The notes beneath the pieces were generated by a model. That model did not search any database. It was not told the origin of the DNA and saw only the letters and a program-made list of their open reading frames with translations. Shown one piece after another: positions 9,218-16,673 of a stretch of 64,000 nt of DNA (position 1 is the stretch's first letter; each line of letters opens with the position of its first letter). The DNA comes from Demequina silvatica (lineage in GTDB: Bacteria > Actinomycetota > Actinomycetes > Actinomycetales > Demequinaceae), in the NCBI RefSeq assembly GCF_000971215.1, contig NZ_BBMA01000012.1, positions 62,001 to 126,000 on the forward strand, written 5' to 3'. The translations under genes were made by a program, and so were the position numbers.

Positions 9218-10138
9218 GTGACTTTGCGCACCACCGCGCTCATCGCGGGGGCGCTCGGGCTGCTCCTTCTTATCGGAGGCCTGATCGCCGACGCCATGCG
9301 TCCGGCGGCCTTCGGGACCCCGAGCGCCGCCGTCGACACCCCCGTGCTGATCATCGGCCCCGAGATGGTGGCCATGGCCCCCGGCGGCACCCTCACCATC
9401 GAGGGCGACGGCGAGATCGTCGCCTACGCCGGCCGCACCGCCGACGCCGAGGAGTGGGCCGCCTCCCGCGACGCCACCCGCCTCACGGGCGTCCCCACCT
9501 GGGACGACCTGTCCACCGAGGCCGTCGAGGCCACCGCCTCGCCGGAGCCGACCGCCTCGGCGACCCCCGCATCGTCCGCCGACGCGAGCGGCGAGCCGAC
9601 CGCGGACGCCAGCCCCGCGGCCGCCGCGTCCGCGACGCCGTCCGCGTCCGCGACGCCCGATGCCGCCGCATCGTCCACCCCCGAGATCGCCGACATCTGG
9701 CGCGACTCGTGGGAGGGCGACGGCACCCTCACCCTCGAGGCCGACTCGCTGCCCGTGGGCCTGACGATCGTCGCGGAGTCCGCCGACGGCGCCCCGCTCA
9801 CCGGCGTGGCGATGAAGATCGACCGCGTGGTCAACGACGGCTGGGTCACCCCGCTCAAGTGGTGGGGCGGCGTGCTCGCCGTCGTGGGCCTGATCGCGCT
9901 CGTGTCGCTGCTGGTGGACCACCGCGGCGCCGGCTCGAAGGTCGAGACCGCTGTCGCCGGCCGCAAGCCCGCCGCGCCCGCCTCCCCGGGCGGCCGCCGC
10001 GAGCGACGCGAGGCGATGACCGCCTCCGGCGGCATCCCGATCGTGGACGGCGAGATCGACCCGGCCACCGGCGAGCTCCCGGTCCAGGGGGACGATGCGC
10101 CGGCCGGCCCCACCGACGAGCGAGAGGAGCGAGCATGA
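9218..10138 (+). CDS. Two-pass membrane protein with Ala/Ser/Thr/Pro-rich linker
   Basis: The 306-residue protein has an N-terminal transmembrane helix (residues about 7-25, IAGALGLLLLIGGLIAD) and a second one (about 213-233, WWGGVLAVVGLIALVSLLVD). Between them lies an extracytoplasmic region containing a low-complexity Ala/Ser/Thr/Pro linker (about residues 104-155), which holds two copies of the dispersed 10-mer (9568 and 9667) reading ASS. The C-terminal tail is cytoplasmic. No family is recognised. It overlaps the downstream lipoprotein gene by 4 bases, so they are coupled and may act together in the envelope. Confidence 0.8.
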   Translation: MTLRTTALIAGALGLLLLIGGLIADAMRPAAFGTPSAAVDTPVLIIGPEMVAMAPGGTLTIEGDGEIVAYAGRTADAEEWAASRDATRLTGVPTWDDLSTEAVEATASPEPTASATPASSADASGEPTADASPAAAASATPSASATPDAAASSTPEIADIWRDSWEGDGTLTLEADSLPVGLTIVAESADGAPLTGVAMKIDRVVNDGWVTPLKWWGGVLAVVGLIALVSLLVDHRGAGSKVETAVAGRKPAAPASPGGRRERREAMTASGGIPIVDGEIDPATGELPVQGDDAPAGPTDEREERA

Positions 10139-11112
10139 GAAGGCAGGCGGCAGTCGCCGGCGCCGCGCTCGCCGGGATCGCTCTGCTCGCCGGCTGCACG
10201 CCGGCGGTCCCCGAGCCCGTGGCGGCGCCCGCCGCGCAGGAGAGCTCGGCGATCACGCAGACGCAGATCGACAGGATCGTGCCCGCGACGTTCGCGGAGC
10301 TCCAGGCGGCCGACAAGGCCAAGGACCCCGAGCTGCTGGGGGAGCGCGTGCAGGGCGCCGCCGTCACCGTGCGCGGCGTCCAGTACGAGCTCGCCGCGGC
10401 GGGCGACAAGTCCGCGGTGGAGAAGATCCCCGAGGCGCAGCAGGCGGTGTACGTCAGCGCCGAGGGCGTGTTCCCGCGCATCATGGTGGGCGTGACCGAG
10501 GCGCCCGAGGACGCGACGCCGCTGGTGCTCCTGTGGGAGCAGACGGACATCGACGCGGACTACGCGCTGATCGACTGGGCGCACATGGTGCCCGGCGCCA
10601 CGCTGCCCGCGATGCCTGGGCCGGCGGTCGGCTCGAACCAGCTGCCGCTCGACTCCGACGCCGTGGACCCGACGCCCCGGAAGGTGGTGCGGGACTACGT
10701 CAAACTGCTGCGTCAGGGTCCCAAGAGCGAGTTCGCCGACGAGTTCGCGGCCGACACGTACCGGGCGCGGCTGTTCGCCGCCCGCAAGGTGCTGACCGCC
10801 GCGGCCAAGAAGGGCGACGGCAGCTACGTCGACACCGTGCAGGCGCGCGTCGACGAGACGTTCGCGATGGCGACCGCCGACGGCGGGGCGCTCGTGTTCG
10901 CGCCGCTCGTGGTGACGTCCTCGCTGCGCGTCAAGGGCGGCGCCACCGTGTCGATCTCCGACGCGGACAAGGCGCTGGTCAAGGGCAAGCTCAAGGACCG
11001 CGTCACCCACACGTACCGTGACCTGGTGGTCTTCCATGTGCCCGCGGACGGTCAGGGCAAGCCCGCCGTCGTCGCGGCCGACCACCACCTGATCAAGGTC
11101 GCGGCGCAGTAG
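10135..11112 (+). CDS. Lipoprotein of unknown function
   Basis: The 325-residue product has a lipoprotein signal ending in the lipobox LLAGC (lipid-anchored cysteine at residue 20), so it sits on the outer face of the membrane. The mature part has no motif I recognise; it looks like a mixed alpha/beta fold in two halves (about 40-180 and 180-325). The ATG at 10135 overlaps the previous stop (ATGA). The upstream partner is a membrane protein and the downstream gene encodes a YbbN-like protein. The three form a compact operon. Confidence 0.85.
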   Translation: MRRQAAVAGAALAGIALLAGCTPAVPEPVAAPAAQESSAITQTQIDRIVPATFAELQAADKAKDPELLGERVQGAAVTVRGVQYELAAAGDKSAVEKIPEAQQAVYVSAEGVFPRIMVGVTEAPEDATPLVLLWEQTDIDADYALIDWAHMVPGATLPAMPGPAVGSNQLPLDSDAVDPTPRKVVRDYVKLLRQGPKSEFADEFAADTYRARLFAARKVLTAAAKKGDGSYVDTVQARVDETFAMATADGGALVFAPLVVTSSLRVKGGATVSISDADKALVKGKLKDRVTHTYRDLVVFHVPADGQGKPAVVAADHHLIKVAAQ

Positions 11113-11134
11113 CCCCGACCGGACGAGGAGACTC

Positions 11135-12016
11135 ATGACGGACACCCCTGCCGCCCTGCGCGGCGCCGTCGACCTCGGGGCGCTCGCGGCGCGGTCGCGC
11201 CGCGCCGACTCGGGGATCGCGACCATCGACGAGGCCGCCTTCCAGGAGCTCGCGCAGCAGTCGCTGCAGCGTCCCGTGGTGATCGCCTTCATCTCCGCGG
11301 CGTCGCCGCAGAGCGAGGAGATGGCGCGCACGCTCGAGGAGGTCGCGGCCTCCGCCGGCGTGGGCGCCGCGGCGTGCGACGTGGACGCCCAGCCCGCGAT
11401 CGCGCAGGCGTTCCAGATCCGCGCGGTGCCCGCCGCCGTGGCGCTGATCGGCGGCCGTCCCGCGCCGCTGTTCCAGGGCGCCGCGACGCGCGAGCAGATG
11501 GTCGAGGTGATGGGCCAGGTGGTCGAGGCCGCGCGGCAGATGGGCGCAGCCGAGGGGCTCGGGCCCGCCGGCGACGCCGCTCCGGAGCCGTCCGAGCCGC
11601 CGCTGCCGCCGCTGCACCAGGAGGCGCACGTCGCGATCGACCGCGGCGACCTCGACGCCGCCGAGGCGGCGTTCGACCAGGCGCTGCGCGAGAACCCCAA
11701 GGACCACGAGGCGCGCGCCGGTCGCGCGCAGGTGCGGCTGATGAACCGCTCGCGCACCGCGGACCTGGCGGCGGTGCGCCGCGCGGCAGCCGACGCGCCC
11801 GAGGACGTCGACGCGCAGCTCGCGGTGGCGGACATGGACGTGCTGGGCGGCCAGCTCGAGGATGCGTTCGGGCGCCTGGTCGAGCTGGTGAGGGCGACCG
11901 CGGGCGACGACCGCGATCGCGTGCGCGCCCGCCTGCTCGAGCTGCTCGAGGTGGTGGATCCGGCGGATCCGCGCGTGCTGCGCACCCGTCAGGCGCTCGC
12001 CTCGGCGCTCTACTGA
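11135..12016 (+). CDS. Thioredoxin-fold/TPR protein, YbbN (CnoX)-like
   Basis: The 293-residue protein has an N-terminal thioredoxin fold (about 30-135, including the cis-proline region RAVPAAVALIGG) followed by TPR-like repeats (about 165-290, HVAIDRGDLDAAEAAFDQAL). This layout is that of YbbN/CnoX, a holdase that hands substrates to chaperonins. At the position of the thioredoxin active site it has SAASPQS (residues 54-60) with no cysteine, so it cannot be a disulfide reductase. It ends the operon starting at 9218. Confidence 0.85.
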   Translation: MTDTPAALRGAVDLGALAARSRRADSGIATIDEAAFQELAQQSLQRPVVIAFISAASPQSEEMARTLEEVAASAGVGAAACDVDAQPAIAQAFQIRAVPAAVALIGGRPAPLFQGAATREQMVEVMGQVVEAARQMGAAEGLGPAGDAAPEPSEPPLPPLHQEAHVAIDRGDLDAAEAAFDQALRENPKDHEARAGRAQVRLMNRSRTADLAAVRRAAADAPEDVDAQLAVADMDVLGGQLEDAFGRLVELVRATAGDDRDRVRARLLELLEVVDPADPRVLRTRQALASALY

Positions 12017-12028
12017 CGCCCCCGCCGC

Positions 12029-12127
12029 GGTTCGCTCAGCACGGTAGGCCAGCCGACACGCGGGCGATCACCCCTGTGGAAGGGGAGATCGCCCGCGTGT
12101 CGCGCCTGAGACCGTGCGCAGCGAACT
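12029..12127. terminator. Long symmetric interrupted palindrome, probable bidirectional terminator
   Basis: A 16-bp perfect stem pairs 12054-12069 with 12087-12102, closed by a further CCCCT/AGGGG stem (12071-12075 with 12081-12085). Outside it, CACGGT (12040-12045) pairs with ACCGTG (12111-12116) and TTCGCT (12031-12036) pairs with AGCGAA (12120-12125). The unpaired spacers are equal on both sides (8 and 3 bases). The element lies between convergent ybbN-like and glgB genes. No U tract is seen. Confidence 0.75.
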
Positions 12128-12135
12128 GGAGAGCG

Positions 12136-14301
12136 CTAGGCGGACGGCCGCAGGATCACCGCTCCCATGGGCGGCACGCGGATCTCCGCGACCGCAGGGA
12201 AGCCGTGCATCGCGCGCGGGGCCGCGACCACGTGGCCCAGGTTGCCCACGCCGGAGCCGCCGTACACCTCGGAGTCGGTGTTGAACACCTCGTCCCAACC
12301 GCCCGCCTCGGGCAGCGGCAGCTGGTACCGCTCGTGCGGGACCCCCGCGAAGTTCACCACCACCGCGACCGGATGCCCCGCATCGTCCATCCGCAGGAAG
12401 GCGAGCGTGTTGCGACGCGTGTCGTCGGCGTCGATCCAGCGGAAGCCGGCCGGATCGGAGTCGCGCTCGAACAGCGGCGGCGTCTCACGGTAGAGCCGGT
12501 TGAGGTCGCCGAGCATGCGGCGCACGCCGTCGTGCAGGCGGTCCTCGAGGTGCCACCAGTCGAGCGAGCGGCCCTCCGACCATTCGGCGTACTGCCCGAA
12601 CTCGCAGCCCATGAACAGCAGCGTCTTGCCCGGGTGCGTCCACTGGTACGCGAGCAGGGCGCGCAGCTGCGCCATCTTCTGCCAGTGGTCGCCGGGGAAG
12701 CGGTCCACCAGCGAGCCCTTGCCGTGCACCACCTCGTCGTGCGACAGCGGCAGCATGTAGTGCTCGGAGAACGCGTACATCAGGGAGAACGTCACCGTGT
12801 GGTGGTGGTACGAGCGGTGCACGGGCTCCTCGCCCATGTAGCGCAGCGTGTCGTTCATCCAGCCCATGTTCCACTTGAGCCCGAAGCCCAGGCCGCCCGC
12901 GCTGGTGGGCGCGGTGACGCCCGGCCACGCGGTGGACTCCTCGGCGATCATCACGATCCCGGGCGCGTTGCGGTAGGCCGTCGCGTTGGCCTCCTGGAGG
13001 AACGCGATCGCGTCGAGGTTCTCGCGGCCGCCGTGGACGTTGGGGCGCCACTGGCCCGCCTCGCGCGAGTAGTCGAGGTAGAGCATGGAGGCGACCGCGT
13101 CGACCCGGAGGCCGTCGGCGTGGAACTCCTGCAGCCAGTAGACGGCGTTCGCGACCAGGAAGTTGCGCACCTCGGAGCGGCCGAAGTCGAAGATGAACGT
13201 GCCCCAGTCGGGCTGCTCGCCGCGCAGCGGGTCCGGGTGCTCGTACAGCGGGGTGCCGTCGAAGCGTCCCAGCGCCCACTCGTCCTTGGGGAAGTGGCCC
13301 GGCACCCAGTCGAGCAGCACGCCGATCCCCGCCTGGTGGAGGGTGTCGATGAGGTAGCGGAGCTCGTCGGGGGAGCCGAACCGCGAGGTCGGGGCGTAGT
13401 AGCCCGACACCTGGTAGCCCCAGGACCCGCCGAACGGGTGCTCCATCACCGGCAGGAACTCGACGTGCGTGAAGCCCAGGTCGGTCACGTACGCGGTGAG
13501 CTGCTGCGCGAGCTCGACGTACCCGAGCCCCTGGCGCCACGAGCCCAGGTGGACCTCGTAGACGCTCATCGCGCTGCGATGAGGCTGGGACGATGCGCGG
13601 GTCGCCAGCCAGTCGCCGTCACCCCAGTCGTAGGACGACTCCTCGACCACGGAGGCGGTCGCGGGCGGCAGCTCCGTGCGGCGCGCCATCGGGTCGGCCT
13701 TCTGGCGCCAGTGGCCGTTCTTGTCGAGGATCTCGAACTTGTAGGCGGTGCCGGCCGCGACGCCGGGGATGAACAGCTCCCAGATGCCCGAGGCGCCCAG
13801 CGTGCGCATCGCGTGGGCGGCGCCCTGCCAGTGGTTGAAGTCGCCCACCACGCGCACGGCGCGGGCGTTCGGCGCCCACACGGCGAAGTCGGTGCCCACC
13901 ACGTCGCCCAGGACCGAGTCGAGGCGCTTGACGTTCGCGCCCAGCACGGTCCACAGGCGCTCGTGGCGTCCCTCGCGGATGAGGTGGAGGTCCAGCTCGC
14001 CCAGCAGCGGCAGGAACCGGTAGGGGTCGTCGGTGACCGTGGTGGAGTCGCCGTAGGTGGCGTGGACGCGGTAGTCGGGGATCGCGGTGCCGGGGATCTC
14101 CGCGAGCCACACGCCGTGATGGGTGTGCTCCGCCGGGAACCGCCCCTCGAGCGTCTCGAACTCGACGGCGTCGGCGAGCGGGCGCAGCGCGCGGATCACC
14201 ACCACCCCGTCCTCGGGGTGCGGGCCCAGCACGGCGTGGGGATCGTGGTGCGTGCCTCGCGCGATGTCGGCGAGCACGGCGGGATCGAATCGGCGGGGCA
14301 T
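12136..14301 (-). CDS. glgB: 1,4-alpha-glucan branching enzyme GlgB
   Basis: GlgB cuts an alpha-1,4 chain and re-joins it as an alpha-1,6 branch during glycogen or alpha-glucan synthesis in the cytoplasm. The 721-residue protein has an N-terminal beta-sandwich part, a CBM48 domain (around AVWAPNARAVRVVGDFNHW) and a GH13 barrel with the nucleophile in LRVDAVAS (D401) and the acid/base in IAEEST (E454). Their spacing of 53 matches E. coli GlgB. The ATG at 14301 has GGGAAGG upstream. It follows glgE after 46 bases in the same direction. The maltokinase and TreS genes often found with them are not here. Confidence 0.98.
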   Translation of the reverse strand: MPRRFDPAVLADIARGTHHDPHAVLGPHPEDGVVVIRALRPLADAVEFETLEGRFPAEHTHHGVWLAEIPGTAIPDYRVHATYGDSTTVTDDPYRFLPLLGELDLHLIREGRHERLWTVLGANVKRLDSVLGDVVGTDFAVWAPNARAVRVVGDFNHWQGAAHAMRTLGASGIWELFIPGVAAGTAYKFEILDKNGHWRQKADPMARRTELPPATASVVEESSYDWGDGDWLATRASSQPHRSAMSVYEVHLGSWRQGLGYVELAQQLTAYVTDLGFTHVEFLPVMEHPFGGSWGYQVSGYYAPTSRFGSPDELRYLIDTLHQAGIGVLLDWVPGHFPKDEWALGRFDGTPLYEHPDPLRGEQPDWGTFIFDFGRSEVRNFLVANAVYWLQEFHADGLRVDAVASMLYLDYSREAGQWRPNVHGGRENLDAIAFLQEANATAYRNAPGIVMIAEESTAWPGVTAPTSAGGLGFGLKWNMGWMNDTLRYMGEEPVHRSYHHHTVTFSLMYAFSEHYMLPLSHDEVVHGKGSLVDRFPGDHWQKMAQLRALLAYQWTHPGKTLLFMGCEFGQYAEWSEGRSLDWWHLEDRLHDGVRRMLGDLNRLYRETPPLFERDSDPAGFRWIDADDTRRNTLAFLRMDDAGHPVAVVVNFAGVPHERYQLPLPEAGGWDEVFNTDSEVYGGSGVGNLGHVVAAPRAMHGFPAVAEIRVPPMGAVILRPSA

Positions 14302-14347
14302 CAGGACCTTCCCTCGAGGTGAGCCTGGCGGTGGGCGACGGTGGACG

Positions 14348-16348
14348 TCATGACGGCCTCACCACGGCGACGTGGATCAGCGAGACGGCGGGGTCGAGCC
14401 GGACGTAGAAGTCGCGGCCCCAGGTGTAGGTCGCGCCGCCCACGACGTCGTCGACCAGCAGGCGCGCGTCGTCCCCGAGCCCGATCGCCGGCAGGTCGAG
14501 CGTCACCACGCCCGACTGGACGTGGTGGGGGTCGAAGCTCGCGACCACGATCACCGTGTCCGCCTTGCCCGTGGGCGACTCCGCGGCCGGGACGTGGCGC
14601 GAGAAGCACAGCAGCTCGGGGTTGGTGGTGGGGTGGACCCGCAGCCCGCGCAGGCGACGCAGCGCCGGGTGCTTGGCCCGCGCCGCGTTGAGCGTGGTGA
14701 GCAGGCTCGCGATGCCGTAGCGGTCCGCGTCCGCCCAGTCGCGCGCCTTGAACTCGTACTTCTCGTTGTCGATCTGCTCCTCGACGCCGGGACGCGGCAC
14801 GTTCTCCACGAACTCGTAGCCCGTGTAGATGCCGTACGAGGGCGATCCGGTCGCGGCCAGCGCCGCGCGCATCCGGTACAGCGCGGGGCCGCCGTGCTGC
14901 ATGTCGGGCGTGAGGATGTCGTGCGTGGTGGGCCAGAAGTTGGGGCGCATGTAGAACGACGAGTCGCCCGAGACCTCCTCGAGGTACTCGCCCATCTCCT
15001 CGGCGTTCTGACGCCAGGTGAAGTACGTGTAGCTCTGGTGGAAGCCGATCTTGGCGAGCGTGTGCATCATCGCGGGACGCGTGAACGCCTCCGACAGGAA
15101 GATCACGTCCGGGTGGCGCTCCGCGATGTCCCGCAGCAGCCGCTCCCAGAAGGTGAGCGGCTTGGTGTGCGGGTTGTCGACGCGGAACAGGGTGACCCCC
15201 GCGTCGATCCACACCTGGAGCATGTCGCGGATCGCGTGGTAGATGCCCTCGGGGTCGTTGTCGAAGTTCAGCGGGTAGATGTCCTGGTACTTCTTCGGCG
15301 GGTTCTCCGCGTACGCGATGGTGCCGTCGAGGCGCTGCGTGAACCACTCGGGGTGCTCGGTCACCCACGGGTGGTCGGGGGAGCACTGGAGCGCGACGTC
15401 GAGCGCCACCTCCATCCCCAGGCCCCGTGCCGCCTTGACGAAGGCCCGGAACGAGCGCATCGTCCCCAGCTCCGGGTGGATCGCGTCGTGCCCGCCCTCC
15501 GCCGCGCCGATCGCGTACGGGCTGCCGGGGTCGCCCGGCTCCGCCTTGAGGGAGTTGTTGCGGCCCTTGCGGTGCGTGACGCCGATCGGGTGGATCGGCG
15601 TGAGGTAGACCACGTCGAAGCCCATGTCCGCGATCCCCGGCAGGCGCTTGGCCGCGGTCGCGAACGTGCCCGAGTGCCACTCGCCGGTGCGCTTGGAGAA
15701 GCGCGCGCCCTCGGACCGCGGGAAGATCTCGTACCAGGCGGAGACCAGCGCCTTCTCGCGCTGGATCAGCAGCGGGTACTCGCGGGACGCGGTGACGTCG
15801 TCGCGCAGCGGCGCCGCGGTGAGGGCGGCCTTGAGCTCGGGGGACGATGCGGGGGCGAGGCGGGCCTCCGGGGCCAGGGCCCCGTCCTGGAGGGAGGCCC
15901 TGGCGGACTCGAGGAGCGCCTTGCGGGCCGGCGTGTGCCGCACCTCGGTGAGCGCGCGCGTGAGGATCGCGACGCCCTCGTCGAGCATGAGCTGCACGTC
16001 GACGCCCGCGTGGATCTTGACCTCGGCCGCGTGCAGCCAGGTCGCGAACGGGTTCGACCAGGCCTCGACGCGGAACTGGTGGAGGCCCTCGTGGCGCGGG
16101 ATGAACGCGGCGCGGTAGCGGCTGTTGCCCCAGTCGTCGAGCGGCATGGGGAGGCGCTCGTGCCGCCCGTCGGGCCGCGTGATGACCACGGTGGCGCCTT
16201 CGGCGTCGTGGCCCTCGCGGAAGATCGTCGCCGTGATCGGCACAGCCTCGCCCACCACCGCGCGCGCGGGCCACCGGCCCTCCTCGAGCGAAGGCTCGAC
16301 CCCCACGATGGGGATGCGACCGATGGACGTCTCAGGGGAGCGGGCCAT
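14348..16348 (-). CDS. glgE: Alpha-1,4-glucan:maltose-1-phosphate maltosyltransferase GlgE
   Basis: GlgE transfers maltosyl units from maltose-1-phosphate to a growing alpha-glucan chain; GlgB then branches it. The 666-residue protein has the GH13_3 layout: an N-terminal beta domain (about 1-115), a helical insert, and a barrel with the nucleophile in FRVDNPHTKP (D391) and the acid/base in FLSEAFTRP (E420). TPIHPIGVTHRKGRNN is the typical substrate-loop sequence. The start at 16348 fits a leaderless promoter: TAGGTT on the minus strand (16360-16355) ends 6 bases before it. It is divergent from the galactan genes. Confidence 0.97.
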   Translation of the reverse strand: MARSPETSIGRIPIVGVEPSLEEGRWPARAVVGEAVPITATIFREGHDAEGATVVITRPDGRHERLPMPLDDWGNSRYRAAFIPRHEGLHQFRVEAWSNPFATWLHAAEVKIHAGVDVQLMLDEGVAILTRALTEVRHTPARKALLESARASLQDGALAPEARLAPASSPELKAALTAAPLRDDVTASREYPLLIQREKALVSAWYEIFPRSEGARFSKRTGEWHSGTFATAAKRLPGIADMGFDVVYLTPIHPIGVTHRKGRNNSLKAEPGDPGSPYAIGAAEGGHDAIHPELGTMRSFRAFVKAARGLGMEVALDVALQCSPDHPWVTEHPEWFTQRLDGTIAYAENPPKKYQDIYPLNFDNDPEGIYHAIRDMLQVWIDAGVTLFRVDNPHTKPLTFWERLLRDIAERHPDVIFLSEAFTRPAMMHTLAKIGFHQSYTYFTWRQNAEEMGEYLEEVSGDSSFYMRPNFWPTTHDILTPDMQHGGPALYRMRAALAATGSPSYGIYTGYEFVENVPRPGVEEQIDNEKYEFKARDWADADRYGIASLLTTLNAARAKHPALRRLRGLRVHPTTNPELLCFSRHVPAAESPTGKADTVIVVASFDPHHVQSGVVTLDLPAIGLGDDARLLVDDVVGGATYTWGRDFYVRLDPAVSLIHVAVVRPS

Positions 16349-16478
16349 GTCCCGAACCTACTCGTAAAGCGGGGTGTTGTGCACCAGGCCGGACGCCGCG
16401 CGCCGTGCGTGGGACGGGTGCGGGACCGGTCGGTGCTTGCGTCCCGGGAGAGACGATGTATGGTGTGTCTCGCGGTCG

Positions 16479-16494
16479 ATGTAACCGCTTGCAT
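16479..16494. promoter_or_regulatory. LacI-family operator-like palindrome
   Basis: ATGTAACCGCTTGCAT is an imperfect palindrome with a central CG, the usual shape of LacI/GalR-family binding sites (TGTAANCGNTTRCA type). It lies about 195 bases before the GH42 start. The regulator is not encoded nearby. Confidence 0.5.
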
Positions 16495-16593
16495 CCATAG
16501 GAGGTTGTGCGCGGTCACAGTTCGATAACGACGTATACCGAACAGGTAACGTTGCGCGGGTCGATTTGCTGAGGCGCCCCTGGACGGGGTAAA

Positions 16594-16611
16594 ACTGTGA
16601 ACGGTCCCAGT
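16594..16611. promoter_or_regulatory. Galactan-regulon operator, GH42 promoter copy
   Basis: ACTGTGAACGGTCCCAGT is an 18-bp imperfect palindrome (14 of 18 positions symmetric) starting within the TAAAAC -10 element. Fifteen bases (CTGTGAACGGTCCCA) recur exactly, in reverse orientation, before the GH53 gene. Its position would block transcription start, so it is a likely repressor site. Confidence 0.65.
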
Positions 16612-16673
16612 ACGGGCGGCCAGTGTGGTCCGCCGCAGTTTTGCAAGGCTCCTCCGGGGGCCGGAGGAGTGTC

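Larger units (their letters stand above)
16349..16673. promoter_or_regulatory. Divergent control region between glgE and the GH42 gene
   Basis: The 325-base gap holds no gene. On the left is the minus-strand leaderless glgE promoter (TAGGTT, 16360-16355). The centre has a LacI-type operator at 16479-16494. A weaker GGTCACAGT half-site is at 16513-16521. On the right is a plus promoter (TTGCTG 16566-16571, 18-base spacer, TAAAAC 16590-16595) overlapping an operator at 16594-16611. GGAGGAG at 16663-16669 is the GH42 ribosome-binding site. Confidence 0.6.
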
